The notes beneath the pieces are model-generated. The model ran no database searches, was not told the origin of the DNA, and worked only from the letters and a program-made list of their open reading frames with translations. This document shows, in pieces, positions 23,644-35,602 of a stretch of DNA of 64,000 bases. This DNA comes from Hydractinia symbiolongicarpus. Lineage: Eukaryota > Cnidaria > Hydrozoa > Anthoathecata > Hydractiniidae. The stretch spans positions 31,560,001 to 31,624,000 of the forward strand of contig NC_079884.1 in the NCBI RefSeq assembly GCF_029227915.1. The letters are read 5' to 3'. Every line of letters starts with the position of its first letter. Position 1 is the first letter of the stretch. A program made the position numbers and the translations under genes.

Positions 23644-26600
23644 AGAAATGTTTTCACTTTTGATGAGACGCTTAATGAAATTGGTTTAATCGCCGGCAAA
23701 GAAAAACCCGCGATTTCCCGTAAATCCCGGGCTTGGCCCGTATAGTCGAATGTATACAAAGAAAGTACCCAGGGAGTAATCTCATTTCCCGAACGATTTT
23801 GTATTTTTTTTTCACCACTAAAGCCCATGAGACTTGTAGTTTTTAAAAATGTTTTCATTTTTGATGAGCGCTGAATAAAAGAAGTTTAATCGCCGGCAAA
23901 CGAAAACCCGCCATTTCCCGTAAATCCCGGGCTTGGCCCGTATAGTCAAAAGTATACAGAGAGAGTACACAGGGAGTAAACTCATTTCCCAAACGATTTT
24001 TTATCTTATGTTTTCACCACTAAAACGCATGAGACTTGTAGTTTTCAGAAATGTTTTCACTTTTGATGAGACGCTTAATGAAAGTGGTTTAATCGCCGGC
24101 AAATGAAAACCCGCGATTTCCCGTAAATCCCGGGCTTGGCCCGTATAGTCGAATGTATACAAAGAAAGTACCCTGTGAGTAAACTCATTTCCAAAACGAT
24201 TTTTTAAATTATCTTTTCACCACTAAAACGCATGAGACTTGTAGTTTTCAAAAATGTTTTCATTTTTGATGAGACGCTGAATAAAAGAAGTTTAATCGCC
24301 GGCAAACGAAAACCCGCCATTTCCTGTAAACCCCGGGCTTGGCCCGTATAGTCAAAAGTATACAAAGAAAGTACCCGGGGTGTAAACTCATTCCCGAACG
24401 ATTTTTTAAATTATTATTTCACCACTAAAGCCCATGAGACTTGTAGTGTTTAAAAAAGTTTTCCTTTTTGATGAGACGCTTAATGATAGTGGCTTAACCG
24501 CCGGCAAACGAAAACCCGCGATTTCCCGTAAATCCCGGGCTTGGCCCGTATAGTCGAATGTATACAAAGAAAGTACCCTGTGAGTAAACTCATTTCCAAA
24601 ACGATTTTTTAAATTATCTTTTCACCACTAAAACGCATGAGACTTGTAGTTTTCAAAAATGTTTTCATTTTTGATTAGACACTGAATAAAAGAAGTTTAA
24701 TCACCGGCAAACGAAAACCCGCCATTTCCCGCAAATCCCGGGCTTGGCCCGTATAGTCAAAAGTATACAAAGGAAGTACCCAGGGAGTAAACTCATTTCC
24801 CAAACGATTTTTTATATTATTTTTTCACCACTAAAACGCATGAGACTTGTAGTTTTCAAAAATGTTTTCATTTTTGATGGGACGCTGAATAAAAGAAGTT
24901 TAATCGCCGGCAAACGAAAACCCGCGATTTCCCGTAAATCCCGGACTCGGCCCGTATAGTCAAAAGTATACAAAGAAAGTACCCAGGAAGTAAACTCATT
25001 TTCCGAACGATTTTTTAAATTATTTTTTCACCACTAAAACGCATGAGACTTGTAGTTTTCAAAAATGTTTTCATTTTTGATGAGACGCTTAATGAAAGAG
25101 GTTTAATCGCCGGCAAACGAAAACCAGCGATTTCTCCTAAATCCCGGGCTTGGCCCGTGTAGTCGAATGTATACAAAGAAAGTACCCAGGGAGTAAACTC
25201 ATTTCCCGAACGATTTTTTATTTTTTTTTTTCACCACTAAAGCCCATGAGACTTGTAGTTTTTAAAAATGTTTTCATTTCTGATGAGCGCTGAATAAAAG
25301 AAGTTTAATCGCCGGCAAACGAAAACCCGCCATTTCCCGCAAATCCCGGGCTTGGCCCGTATAGTCAAAAGTATACAGAGAGAGTACACAGGGAGTAAAC
25401 TGATTTCCCAAACGATTTTTTATATTATTTTTTCACCACTAAAACGCATGAGACTTGTAGTTTTCAGAAATGTTTTCACTTTTGATGAGACGCTTAATGA
25501 AATTGGTTTAATCGCCGGCAAAGAAAAACCCGCGATTTCCCGTAAATCCCGGGCTTGGCCCGTATAGTCGAATGTATACAAAGAAAGTACCCAGGGAGTA
25601 ATCTCATTTCCCGAACGATTTTGTATTTTTTTTTTCACCACTAAAGCCCATGAGACTTGTAGTTTTTAAAAATGTTTTCATTTTTGATGAGCGCTGAATA
25701 AAAGAAGTTTAATTGCCGGCAAACGAAAACCCGCCATTTCCCGTAAATCCCGGGCTTGGCCCGTATAGTCAAAAGTATACAGAGAGAGTACACAGGGAGT
25801 AAACTCATTTCCCAAACGATTTTTTATCTTATGTTTTCACCACTAAAACGCATGAGACTTGTAGTTTTCAGAAATGTTTTCACTTTTGATGAGACGCTTA
25901 ATGAAAGTGGTTTAATCGCCGGCAAAGGAAAACCCGCGATTTCCCGTAAATCCCGGGCTTGGCCCGTATAGTCGAATGTATACAAAGAAAGTACCCTGTG
26001 AGTAAACTCATTTCCAAAACGATTTTTTAAATTATCTTTTCACCACTAAAACGCATGAGACTTGTAGTTTTCAAAAATGTTTTCATTTTTGATGAGACGC
26101 TGAATAAAAGAAGTTTAATCGCCGGCAAACGAAAACCCGCCATTTCCTGTAAACCCCGGGCTTGGCCCGTATAGTCAAAAGTATACAAAGAAAGTACCCG
26201 GGGTGTAAACTCATTCCCGAACGATTTTTTAAATTATTATTTCACCACTAAAGCCCATGAGACTTGTAGTGTTTAAAAAAGTTTTCCTTTTTGATGAGAC
26301 GCTTAATGATAGTGGCTTAACCGCCCGCAAACGAAAACCCGCGATTTCCCGTAAATCCCGGGCTTGGCCCGTATAGTCGAATGTATACAAAGAAAGTACC
26401 CTGTGAGTAAACTCATTTCCAAAACGATTTTTTAAATTATCTTTTCACCACTAAAACGCATGAGACTTGTAGTTTTCAAAAATGTTTTCATTTTTGATTA
26501 GACACTGAATAAAAGAAGTTTAATCACCGGCAAACGAAAACCCGCCATTTCCCGCAAATCCCGGGCTTGGCCCGTATAGTCAAAAGTATACAAAGAAAGT

Positions 26601-28391
26601 ACCCAGGGAGTAAACTCATTTCCCAAACGATTTTTTATATTATTTTTTCACCACTAAAACGCATGAGACTTGTAGTTTTCAAAAATGTTTTCATTTTTGA
26701 TGGGACGCTGAATAAAAGAAGTTTAATCGCCGGCAAACGAAAACCCGCGATTTCCCGTAAATCCCGGACTCGGCCCGTATAGTCAAAAGTATACAAAGAA
26801 AGTACCCAGGAAGTAAACTCATTTTCCGAACGATTTTTTAAATTATTTTTTCACCACTAAAACGCATGAGACTTGTAGTTTTCAAAAATGTTTTCATTTT
26901 TGATGAGACGCTTAATGAAAGAGGTTTAATCGCCGGCAAACGAAAACCAGCGATTTCTCCTAAATCCCGGGCTTGGCCCGTGTAGTCGAATGTATACAAA
27001 GAAAGTACCCAGGGAGTAAACTCATTTCCCGAACGATTTTTTTTTTTTTTTTTCACCACTAAAGCCCATGAGACTTGTAGTTTTTAAAAATGTTTTCATT
27101 TCTGATGAGCGCTGAATAAAAGAAGTTTAATCGCCGGCAAACGAAAACCCGCCATTTCCCGTAAATCCCGGGCTTGGCCCGTATAGTCAAAAGTATACAG
27201 AGAGAGTACACAGGGAGTAAACTCATTTCCCAAACGATTTTTTATATTATGTTTTCACCACTAAAACGCATGAGACTTGTAGTTTTCAGAAATGTTTTCA
27301 CTTTTGATGAGACGCTTAATGAAAGTGGTTTAATCGCCGGCAAAGAAAAACCCGCGATTTACCGTAAATCCCGGGCTTGGCCCGTATAGTCGAATGTATA
27401 CAAAGAAAGTACCCTGTGAGTAAACTCATTTCCAAAACGATTTTTTAAATTATCTTTTCACCACTAAAGCCCATGAGACTTGTAGTTTTTAAAAATGTTT
27501 TCATTTCTGATGAGCGCTGAATAAAAGAAGTTTAATCGCCGGCAAACGAAAACCCGCCATTTCCCGTAAATCCTGGGCTTGGCCCGTATAGTCAAAAGTA
27601 TACAGAGAGAGTACACAGGGAGTAAACTCATTTCCCAAACGATTTTTTATATTATGTTTTCACCACTAAAACGCATGAGACTTGTAGTTTTTAAAAATGT
27701 TTTCCTTTTTGATGAGACGCTAAATAAAAGAAGTGTAATCGCCGGCAAACGAAAACCCTCGACTTCCCGTAAATCTCGGACTCGGCCCGTATAGTCAAAA
27801 GTATACAAAGAAAGTGCCCAGGGAGTAAACTCATTTCCCGAACGATTTTTTAAATTATCTTTTCACCACTAAAACGCATGAGACTTGTAGTTTTCAAAAA
27901 TGTTTTCATTTTTGACTGGACACTGAATAAAAGAAGTTTAATCACTGGCAAACGAAAACCCGCCATTTCCCGTAAATCCCGGGCTTGGCCCGTATAATCA
28001 AAAGTATACAGAGAGAGTACCCAGGGAGTAAACTCATTTCCCGAACGATTTTTTATATTATTTTTTCACCACTAAAGCCCATGAGACTTGTAGTTTTTAA
28101 AAATGTTTTCCTTTTTGATGAGACGCTTAATGAAAGTGGCTTAACCGCCGGCAAACGAAAACCCGCGATTTCCCGTAAATCCTGGGCTTGGCCCGTATAG
28201 TGGAATGTTTACAAAGAAAGTACCCTGTGAGTAAACTCATTTCCAAAACGATTTTTTAAATTATCTTTTCACCACTAAAACGCATGAGACTTGTAGTTTT
28301 CAAAAATGTTTTCATTTTTGATTAGACACTGAATAAAAGAAGTTTAATCACCGGCAAACGAAAACCCGCCATTTCCCGCAAATCCCGGGCT
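22930..28391 (+). repeat. 9-monomer higher-order repeat (~1,823 bp), three copies
   Basis: Units of about 1,822-1,824 bp lie at roughly 22,930-24,744, 24,745-26,567 and 26,568-28,391. The first two share GTAGTGTTTAAAAAAG, AATGATAGTGGCTTAACCG and the one-base-short ACTCATTCCCG (near 24,437 and 26,260). Units two and three share TTTCTCCTAAATCC and ACCCAGGAAGTAAAC (24,984 and 26,807). Unit three departs from the pattern at about 27.4-28.0 kb, where other monomers are spliced in. Monomers with GATGAGCGCTG (one base short of GATGAGACGCTG) mark this family. Confidence 0.85.
27037..27053 (+). repeat. 17-base T tract in a type II monomer
   Basis: The AT-rich end of the monomer, normally T6-AAA-TTA-T6, has become an unbroken run of 17 Ts. 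Intermediate forms lie at about 22,786, 23,394 and 25,214 (one A left) and at 28,861 (one G inside). The length may be affected by sequencing error in homopolymers. Confidence 0.8.
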
Positions 28392-29369
28392 TGGCCCGTA
28401 TAGTCAAAAGTATACAAAGAAAGTACCCAGGGAGTAAACTCATTTCCCGAATGATTTTTTATATTATTTTTTCACCACTAAAACGCATGAGACTTGTAGT
28501 TTTCAAAAATGTTTTCATTTTTGATGGGACGCTGAATAAAAAAAGTTTAATCGCCGGCAAACGAAAACCCGCGATTTCCCGTAAATCCCGGACTCGGCCC
28601 GTATAGTCAAAAGTATACAAAGAAAGTACCCAGGGAGTAAACTCATTTTCCGAACGATTTTTTAAATTATTTTTTCACCACTAAAACGCATGAGACTTGT
28701 AGTTTTCAAAAATGTTTTCATTTTTGATGAGACGCTTAATGAAAGAGGTTTAATCGCCGGCAAACGAAAACCAGCGATTTCCCCTAAATCCCGGGCTTGG
28801 CCCGTGTAGTCGAATGTATACAAAGAAAGTACCCAGGGAGTAAACTCATTTCCCGAACGATTTTTTTGTTTTTTTTTTTCACCACTAAAGCCCATGAGAC
28901 TTGTAGTTTTTAAAAATGTTTTCATTTCTGATGAGCGCTGAATAAAAGAAGTTTAATCGCCGGCAAACGAAAACCCGCCATTTCCCGTAAATCCCGGGCT
29001 TGGCCCGTATAGTCAAAAGTATACAGAAAGAGTACACAGGGAGTAAACTCATTTCCCAAACGATTTTTTATATTATGTTTTCACCACTAAAACGCATGAG
29101 ACTTGTAGTTTTCATAAATGTTTTCACTTTTGATGAGACGCTTAATGAAATTGGTTTAATCGCCGGCAAAGGAAAACCTGCGATTTCCCGTAAATCCCGG
29201 GCTTGGCCCGTATAGTCGATTGTATACAAAGAAAGTACCCAGGAAGTAAACTCATTTCCCGAACGATTTTGTATTTTTTTTTTCACCACTAAAGCCCATG
29301 AGACTTGTAGTTTTTAAAAATGTTTTCATTTTTGATGAGCGCTGAATAAAAGAAGTTTAATCGCCAGCA
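28392..29369 (+). repeat. type II monomers continuing the 9-mer pattern
   Basis: This begins like a fourth 9-monomer unit: GATGGGACGCTG, CCCGTGTAGTCG, GATGAGCGCTG and then AATTGG monomers, in the same order as 24.7-25.7 kb. It runs into the tandem duplication at about 29.37 kb. It is also the closest relative of 39.3-40.3 kb (offset 10,946 bp). Confidence 0.75.
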
Positions 29370-32300
29370 AACGAAAACCCGCCATTTCCCGTAAATCCCG
29401 GGCTTGGCCCGTATAGTCAAAAGTATACAGAGAGAGTACACAGGGAGTAAACTCATTTCCCAAACGATTTTTTATATTATGTTTTCACCACTAAAACGCA
29501 TGAGACTTGTAGTTTTCAGAAATGTTTTCACTTTTGATGAGACGCCTAATGAAAGTGGTTTAATCGCCGGCAAAGGAAAACCCGCGATTTCCCGTAAATC
29601 CCGGGCTTGGCCCGTATAGTCGAATGTATACAAAGAAAGTACCCTGTGAGTAAACTCATTTCCAAAACGATTTTTTAAATTATCTTTTCACCACTAAAAC
29701 GCATGAAACTTGTAGTTTTCAAAAATGTTTTCATTTTTGATGAGACGCTGAATAAAAGAAGTTTAATCGCCGGCAAACGAAAACCCGCCATTTCCTGTAA
29801 ACCCCGGGCTTGGCCCGTATAGTCAAAAGTGTACAAAGAAAGTACCCGGGGTGTAAACTCATTTCCCGAACGATTTTTTAAATTATTATTTCACCACTAA
29901 AGCCCATGAGACTTGTAGTTTTTAAAAATGTTTTCCTTTTTGATGAGACGCTAAATAAAAGAAGTTTAATCGCCGGCAAACGAAAACCCGCGACTTCCCG
30001 TAAATCCCGGACTCGGCCCGTATAGTCAAAAGTATACAAAGAAAGTGCCCAGGGAGTAAACTCATTTCCCGAACGATTTTTTAAATTATCTTTTCACCAC
30101 TAAAACGCATGAGACTTGTAGTTTTCAAAAATGTTTTCATTTTTGACTAGACACTGAATAAAAGAACTTTAATCACATGCAAACGAAAACCCGCCATATT
30201 ATTTTTTCACCACTAAAACGCATGAGACTTTCAGTTTTCAAAAATGTTTTCATTTTTGATGAGACGCTTAATGAAAGAGGTTTAATCGCCGGCAAAAGAA
30301 AACCCGCGATTTCCCGTAAATCCCGGGCTTGGCCCGTATAGTCGAATGTATACAAAGAAAGTACCCTGTGAGTAAACTCATTTCCAAAACGATTTTTTAA
30401 ATTATTTTTTCACCACTAAAACGCATGAGACTTGCAGTTTTCAAAAATATTTTCATTTTTGATGAGACGCTTAATGAAAGAGGTTTAATCGCCGGCAAAC
30501 GAAAACCCACTATTTCCCCTAAATCCCGGGCTTGGCCCGTGTAGTCGAATGTATACAAAGAAAGTACCCAGGGAGTAAACTCATTTCCCGAACGATTTTT
30601 TAATTTTTTTTTTCACCACTAAAACGCATGAGACTTGTAGTTTTTAAAAATGTTTTCATTTTTGATGAGACGCTTAATGAAAGAGATTTAATCGCCGGCA
30701 AACGAAAACCCGCGATTTCCCGTAAATCCCGGCCTCGGCCCGTATAGTCGAATGTATACAAAGAAAGTACCCTGTGAGTAAACTCATTTCCCGAACGATT
30801 TTTTATATTATGTTTTCACCACTAAAACGCATGAGACTTGTAGTTTTCAGAAATGTTTTCATTTTTGATGAGACGCTTAATGAAAGTGGATTAATCGCCG
30901 GCAAACGAAAACCCGCAATTTCCCGTAAATCCCGGGCTTGGCCCGTATAGTCGAATGTATACAAAGAAAGTACCCTGTGAGTAAACTCATTTCCAAAACG
31001 ATTTTTTAAATTATCTTTTCACCACTAAAACGCATGAGACTTGTAGTTTTCAGAAATGTTTTCATTTTTGATGAGACGCTTAATGAAAGTGGATTAATCG
31101 CCGGCAAACGAAAACCCGCCATTTCCCGTAAATCCCGGGCTTGGCCCGTATAGTCAAAAGTATACAGAGAGAGTACACAGGGAGTAAACTCATTTCCCAA
31201 ACGATTTTTTATATTATGTTTTCACCAGTAAAACGCATGAGACTTGTAGTTTTCAGAAATGTTTTCACTTTTGATGAGACGCTTAATGAAAGTGGCTTAA
31301 TCGCCGGCAAAGGAAAACCCGCGATTTCCCGTAAATCCCGGGCTTGGCCCGTATAGTCGAATGTATACAAAGAAAGTACCCTGTGAATAAACTCATTTCC
31401 AAAACGATTTTTTAAATTATCTTTTCACCACTAAAACGTATGAGACTTGTAGTTTTCAAAAATGTTTTCATTTTTGATGAGACGCTGAATAAAAGAAGTT
31501 TAATCGCCGGCAAACGAAAACCCGCCATTTCCTGTAAACCCCGGGCTTGGCCCGTATAGTCAAAAGTGTACAAAGAAAGTACCCGGGGTGTAAACTCATT
31601 TCCCGAACGATTTTTTAAATTATTATTTCACCACTAAAGCCCATGAGACTTGTAGTTTTTAAAAATGTTTTCCTTTTTGATGAGACGCTAAATAAAAGAA
31701 GTTTAATCGCCGGCAAACGAAAACCCGCGACTTCCCGTAAATCCCGAACTCGGCCCGTATAGTCAAAAGTATACAAAGAAAGTGCCCAGGGAGTAAACTC
31801 ATTTCCCGAACGATTTTTTAAATTATCTTTTCACCACTAAAACGCATGAGACTTGTAGTTTTCAAAAATGTTTTCATTTTTGTCTAGACACTGAATAAAA
31901 GAACTTTAATCACTGGCAAACGAAAACCCGCCATTTCCCGTTAATCTCGGGCTTGGCCCGTATAGTCAAAAGTATACGGAGAGAGTAGCCAGGGAGTAAA
32001 CTCATTTTCCGAACGATTTTTTATATTATTTTTTCACCACTAAAACGCATGAGACTTGTAGTTTTCAAAAATGTTTTCATTTTTGATGGGACTCTGAATA
32101 AAAGAAGTTTAATCGCCGGCAAACGAAAACCCGCGATTTCCCGTAAATCCCGGAATCGGCCCGTATAGTTAAAAGTATACAAAGAAAGTACCCAGGGAGT
32201 AAACTCACTTTCCGAACGATTTTTTAAATTATTTTTTCACCACTAAAACGCATGAGACTTTCAGTTTTCAAAAATGTTTTCATTTTTGATGAGACGCTTA

Positions 32301-33140
32301 ATGAAAGAGGTTTAATCGCCGGCAAAAGAAAACCCGCGATTTCCCGTAAATCCCGGGCTTGGCCCGTATAGTCGAATGTATACAAAGAAAGTACCCTGTG
32401 AGTAAACTCATTTCCAAAACGATTTTTTAAATTATTTTTTCACCACTAAAACGCATGAGACTTGCAGTTTTCAAAAATATTTTCATTTTTGATGAGACGC
32501 TTAATGAAAGAGGTTTAATCGCCGGCAAACGAAAACCCACTATTTCCCCTAAATCCCGGGCTTGGCCCGTGTAGTCGAATGTATACAAAGAAAGTACCCA
32601 GGGAGTAAACTCATTTCCCGAACGATTTTTTAAATTTTTTTTTCACCACTAAAACGCATGAGACTTGTAGTTTTTGAAAATGTTTTCATTTTTGATGAGA
32701 CGCTTAATGAAAGAGATTTAATCGCCGGCAAACGAAAACCCGCGATTTCCCGTAAATCCCGGCCTCGGCCCGTATAGTCGAATGTATACAAAGAAAGTAC
32801 CCTGTGAGTAAACTCATTTCCCGAACGATTTTTTATATTATGTTTTCACCACTAAAACGCATGAGACTTGTAGTTTTCAGAAATGTTTTCATTTTTGATG
32901 AGACGCTTAATGAAAGTGGATTAATCGCCGGCAAACGAAAACCCGCGATTTCCCGTAAATCCCGGGCTTGGCCCGTATAGTCGAATGTATACAAAGAAAG
33001 TACCCTGTGAGTAAACTCATTTCCAAAACGATTTTTTAAATTATCTTTTCACCACTAAAACGCATGAGACTTGTAGTTTTCAGAAATGTTTTCATTTTTG
33101 ATGAGACGCTTAATGAAAGTGGATTAATCGCCGGCAAACG
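29370..33140 (+). repeat. 10-monomer tandem duplication, one copy shortened by 293 bp
   Basis: Copy A (about 29,370-31,105) and copy B (about 31,106-33,140) are adjacent. Offsets are 1,737 bp left of position 30,197 and 2,030 bp right of it, so copy A lacks 293 bp present in copy B at 31,935-32,227. Shared private variants include GATGAGACGCTAAAT, AGTGCCCAGGG, AAAAGAACTTTAATCAC, GAGACTTTCAG, GAGACTTGCAG with AAAAATATTTTC, and CCCACTATTTCCCC. The related block at 39.3-41.6 kb agrees with the intact copy B. Confidence 0.88.
30188..30208 (+). other. out-of-register junction, 293-bp deletion
   Basis: CCCGCCAT, normally followed by TTCCCGTAAA, runs straight into ATTATTTTTTCACC from the AT-rich end of a later monomer, at 30,197/30,198. 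Compared with copy B the missing segment is 31,935-32,227. The flanks share only one or two bases (A/T), and 293 bp is about 1.45 monomers, so this is not a whole-unit exchange. It looks like end-joining or slippage rather than homologous recombination. Confidence 0.88.
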
Positions 33141-34230
33141 AAAACCCGCGATTTCCCGTAAATCCCTGGCTTGACCCGTATAGTCGAATGTATACAAAGA
33201 AAGTACCCTGTGAGTAAACTCATTTCCCGAACGATTTTTTATATTATGTTTTCACCACTAAAACGCATGAGACTTGTAGTTTTCAGAAATGTTTTCATTT
33301 TTGATGAGACGCTTAATGAAAGTGGATTAATCGCCGGCAAACGAAAACCCGCGATTTCCCGTAAATCCCGGGCTTGGCCCGTATAGTCGAATGTATACAA
33401 AGAAAGTACCCTGTGAGTAAACTCATTTCCAAAACGATTTTTTAAATTATCTTTTCACCACTAAAACGCATGAGACTTGTAGTTTTCAGAAATGTTTTCA
33501 TTTTTGATGAGATGCTTAATGAAAGTGGATTAATCGCCGGCAAACGAAAACCCGCGATTTCCCGTAAATCCCTGGCTTGACCCGTATAGTCGAATGTATA
33601 CAAAGAAAGTACCCTGTGAGTAAACTCATTTCCAAAACGATTTTTTAAATTATCTTTTCACCACTAAAACGCATGAGACTTGTAGTTTTCAGAAATGTTT
33701 TCATTTTTGATGAGACGCTTAATGAAAGTGGATTAATCGCCGGCAAACGAAAACCCGCGATTTCCCGTAAATCCCGGACTTGGCCCGTATAGTCGAATGT
33801 ATACAAAGAAAGTACCCTATGAGTAAACTCATTTCCAAAACGATTTTTTAAATTATCTTTTCACCACTAAAACGCATGAGACTTGTAGTTTTCAGAAATG
33901 TTTTCATTTTTGATGAGACGCTTAATGAAAGTGGATTAATCGCCGGCAAACGAAAACCCGCGATTTCCCGTAAATCCCGGGCTTGGCCCGTATAGTCGAA
34001 TGTATACAAAGAAAGTACCCTGTGAGTAAACTCATTTCCAAAACGATTTCTTAAATTATCTTTTCACCACTAAAACGCATGAGACTTGTAGTTTTCAAAA
34101 ATGTTTTCATTTTTGATGAGACGCTTAATGAAAGTGGATTAATCGCCGGCAAACGAAAACCCGCGATTTCCCGTAAATCCCGGGCTTGGCCCGTATAGTC
34201 AAATGTATACAAAGAAAGTACCCTGTGAGT
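32830..34230 (+). repeat. run of near-identical single-subtype monomers
   Basis: About seven consecutive monomers carry the same haplotype: GAAAGTGGATTAATCGCC, GGGCTTGGCCCG (or TGGCTTGACCCG), CGAATG, ACCCTGTGAG and CCAAAACG. The GTGGATTA word occurs near 32,917, 33,119, 33,322, 33,525, 33,728, 33,93x and 34,134, about 203 bp apart. Within this run the period is one monomer rather than three or more. The left part overlaps copy B of the preceding duplication. Confidence 0.85.
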
Positions 34231-35292
34231 AAACTCACTTCCAAAGCGATTTTTTAAATTATCTTTTCACCACTTAAACGCATGAGACTTGTAGTTTTCA
34301 AAAATGTTTTCATTTTTGATTAGACACTGAATAAAAGAAGTTTAATCGCCGGCAAACGAAAACCCGCCATTTCCCGTAAATCCCGGCTTGGCCCGTATAG
34401 TCAAAAGTATACAAAGAAAGTACCCAGGGAGTAAACTCATTTCCCGAACGATTTTTTATATTATTTTTTCACCACTAAAACGCATGAGACTTGTAGTTTT
34501 CAAAAATGTTTTCATTTTTGATGGGACGCTGAATAAAAGAAGTTTAATCACCAGCAAACGAAAACCCGCGATTTCCCGTAAATCCCGGACTCGGCCCGTA
34601 TAGTCAAAAGTATACAAAGAAAGTACCCAGGGAGTAAACTCATTTTCCGAACGATTTTTTAAATTATTTTTTCACCACTAAAATGCATGAGACTTGTAGT
34701 TTTCAAAAATGTTTTCATTTTTGATGAGACGCTTAATGAAAGTGGATTAATCGCCGGCAAACGAAAACCCGCGATTTCCCGTAAATCCCGGGCTTGGCCC
34801 GTATAGTCAAATGTATACAAAGAAAGTACCCTGTGAGTAAACTCACTTCCAAAGCGATTTTTTAAATTATCTTTTCACCACTTAAACGCATGAGACTTGT
34901 AGTTTTCAAAAATGTTTTCATTTTTGATTAGACACTGAATAAAAGAAGTTTAATCGCCGGCAAACGAAAACCCGCCATTTCCCGTAAATCCCGGCTTGGC
35001 CCGTATAGTCAAAAGTATACAAAGAAAGTACCCAGGGAGTAAACTCATTTCCCGAACGATTTTTTATATTATTTTTTCACCACTAAAACGCATGAGACTT
35101 GTAGTTTTCAAAAATGTTTTCATTTTTGATGGGACGCTGAATAAAAGAAGTTTAATCACCAGCAAACGAAAACCCGCGATTTCCCGTAAATCCCGGACTC
35201 GGCCCGTATAGTCAAAAGTATACAAAGAAAGTACCCAGGGAGTAAACTCATTTTCCGAACGATTTTTTAAATTATTTTTTCACCACTAAAAT
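34077..35292 (+). repeat. 608-bp (3-monomer) exact tandem duplication
   Basis: Copies 34,077-34,684 and 34,685-35,292 agree at every base I compared, and the match extends about 58 bp further. Shared private variants are AGTCAAATGTATAC, CTCACTTCCAAAGCG, CACCACTTAAACGC, ATCCCGGCTTGGCC (one base short) and AATCACCAGCAAACG. Flanking differences are AAAACGCAT against AAAATGCAT on the left and GTGGATTAATC against GAGGTTTATTC on the right. Confidence 0.92.
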
Positions 35293-35602
35293 GCATGAGA
35301 CTTGTAGTTTTCAAAAATGTTTTCATTTTTGATGAGACGCTTAATGAAAGAGGTTTATTCGCCGGCAAACGAAAACCAGCGATTTCCCCTAAATCCCGGG
35401 CTTGGCCCGTGTAGTCGAATGTATACAAAGAAAGTACCCAGGGAGTAAACTCATTTCCCGAACGATTTTTTAATTTTTTTTTTCACCACTAAAGCCCATG
35501 AGACTTGTAGTTTTTAAAAATATCTTCATTTTTGATGAGCGCTGAATAAAAGAAGTTTAATCGCCGGCAAACGAAAACCCGCGATTTCCCGTAAATCCCG
35601 GA
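35293..35602 (+). repeat. type II monomers between two duplications
   Basis: About one and a half monomers with CCCGTGTAGTCG, a T-rich AT segment, AATATCTTCATT and GATGAGCGCTG variants. No gene or unique sequence. Confidence 0.8.
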
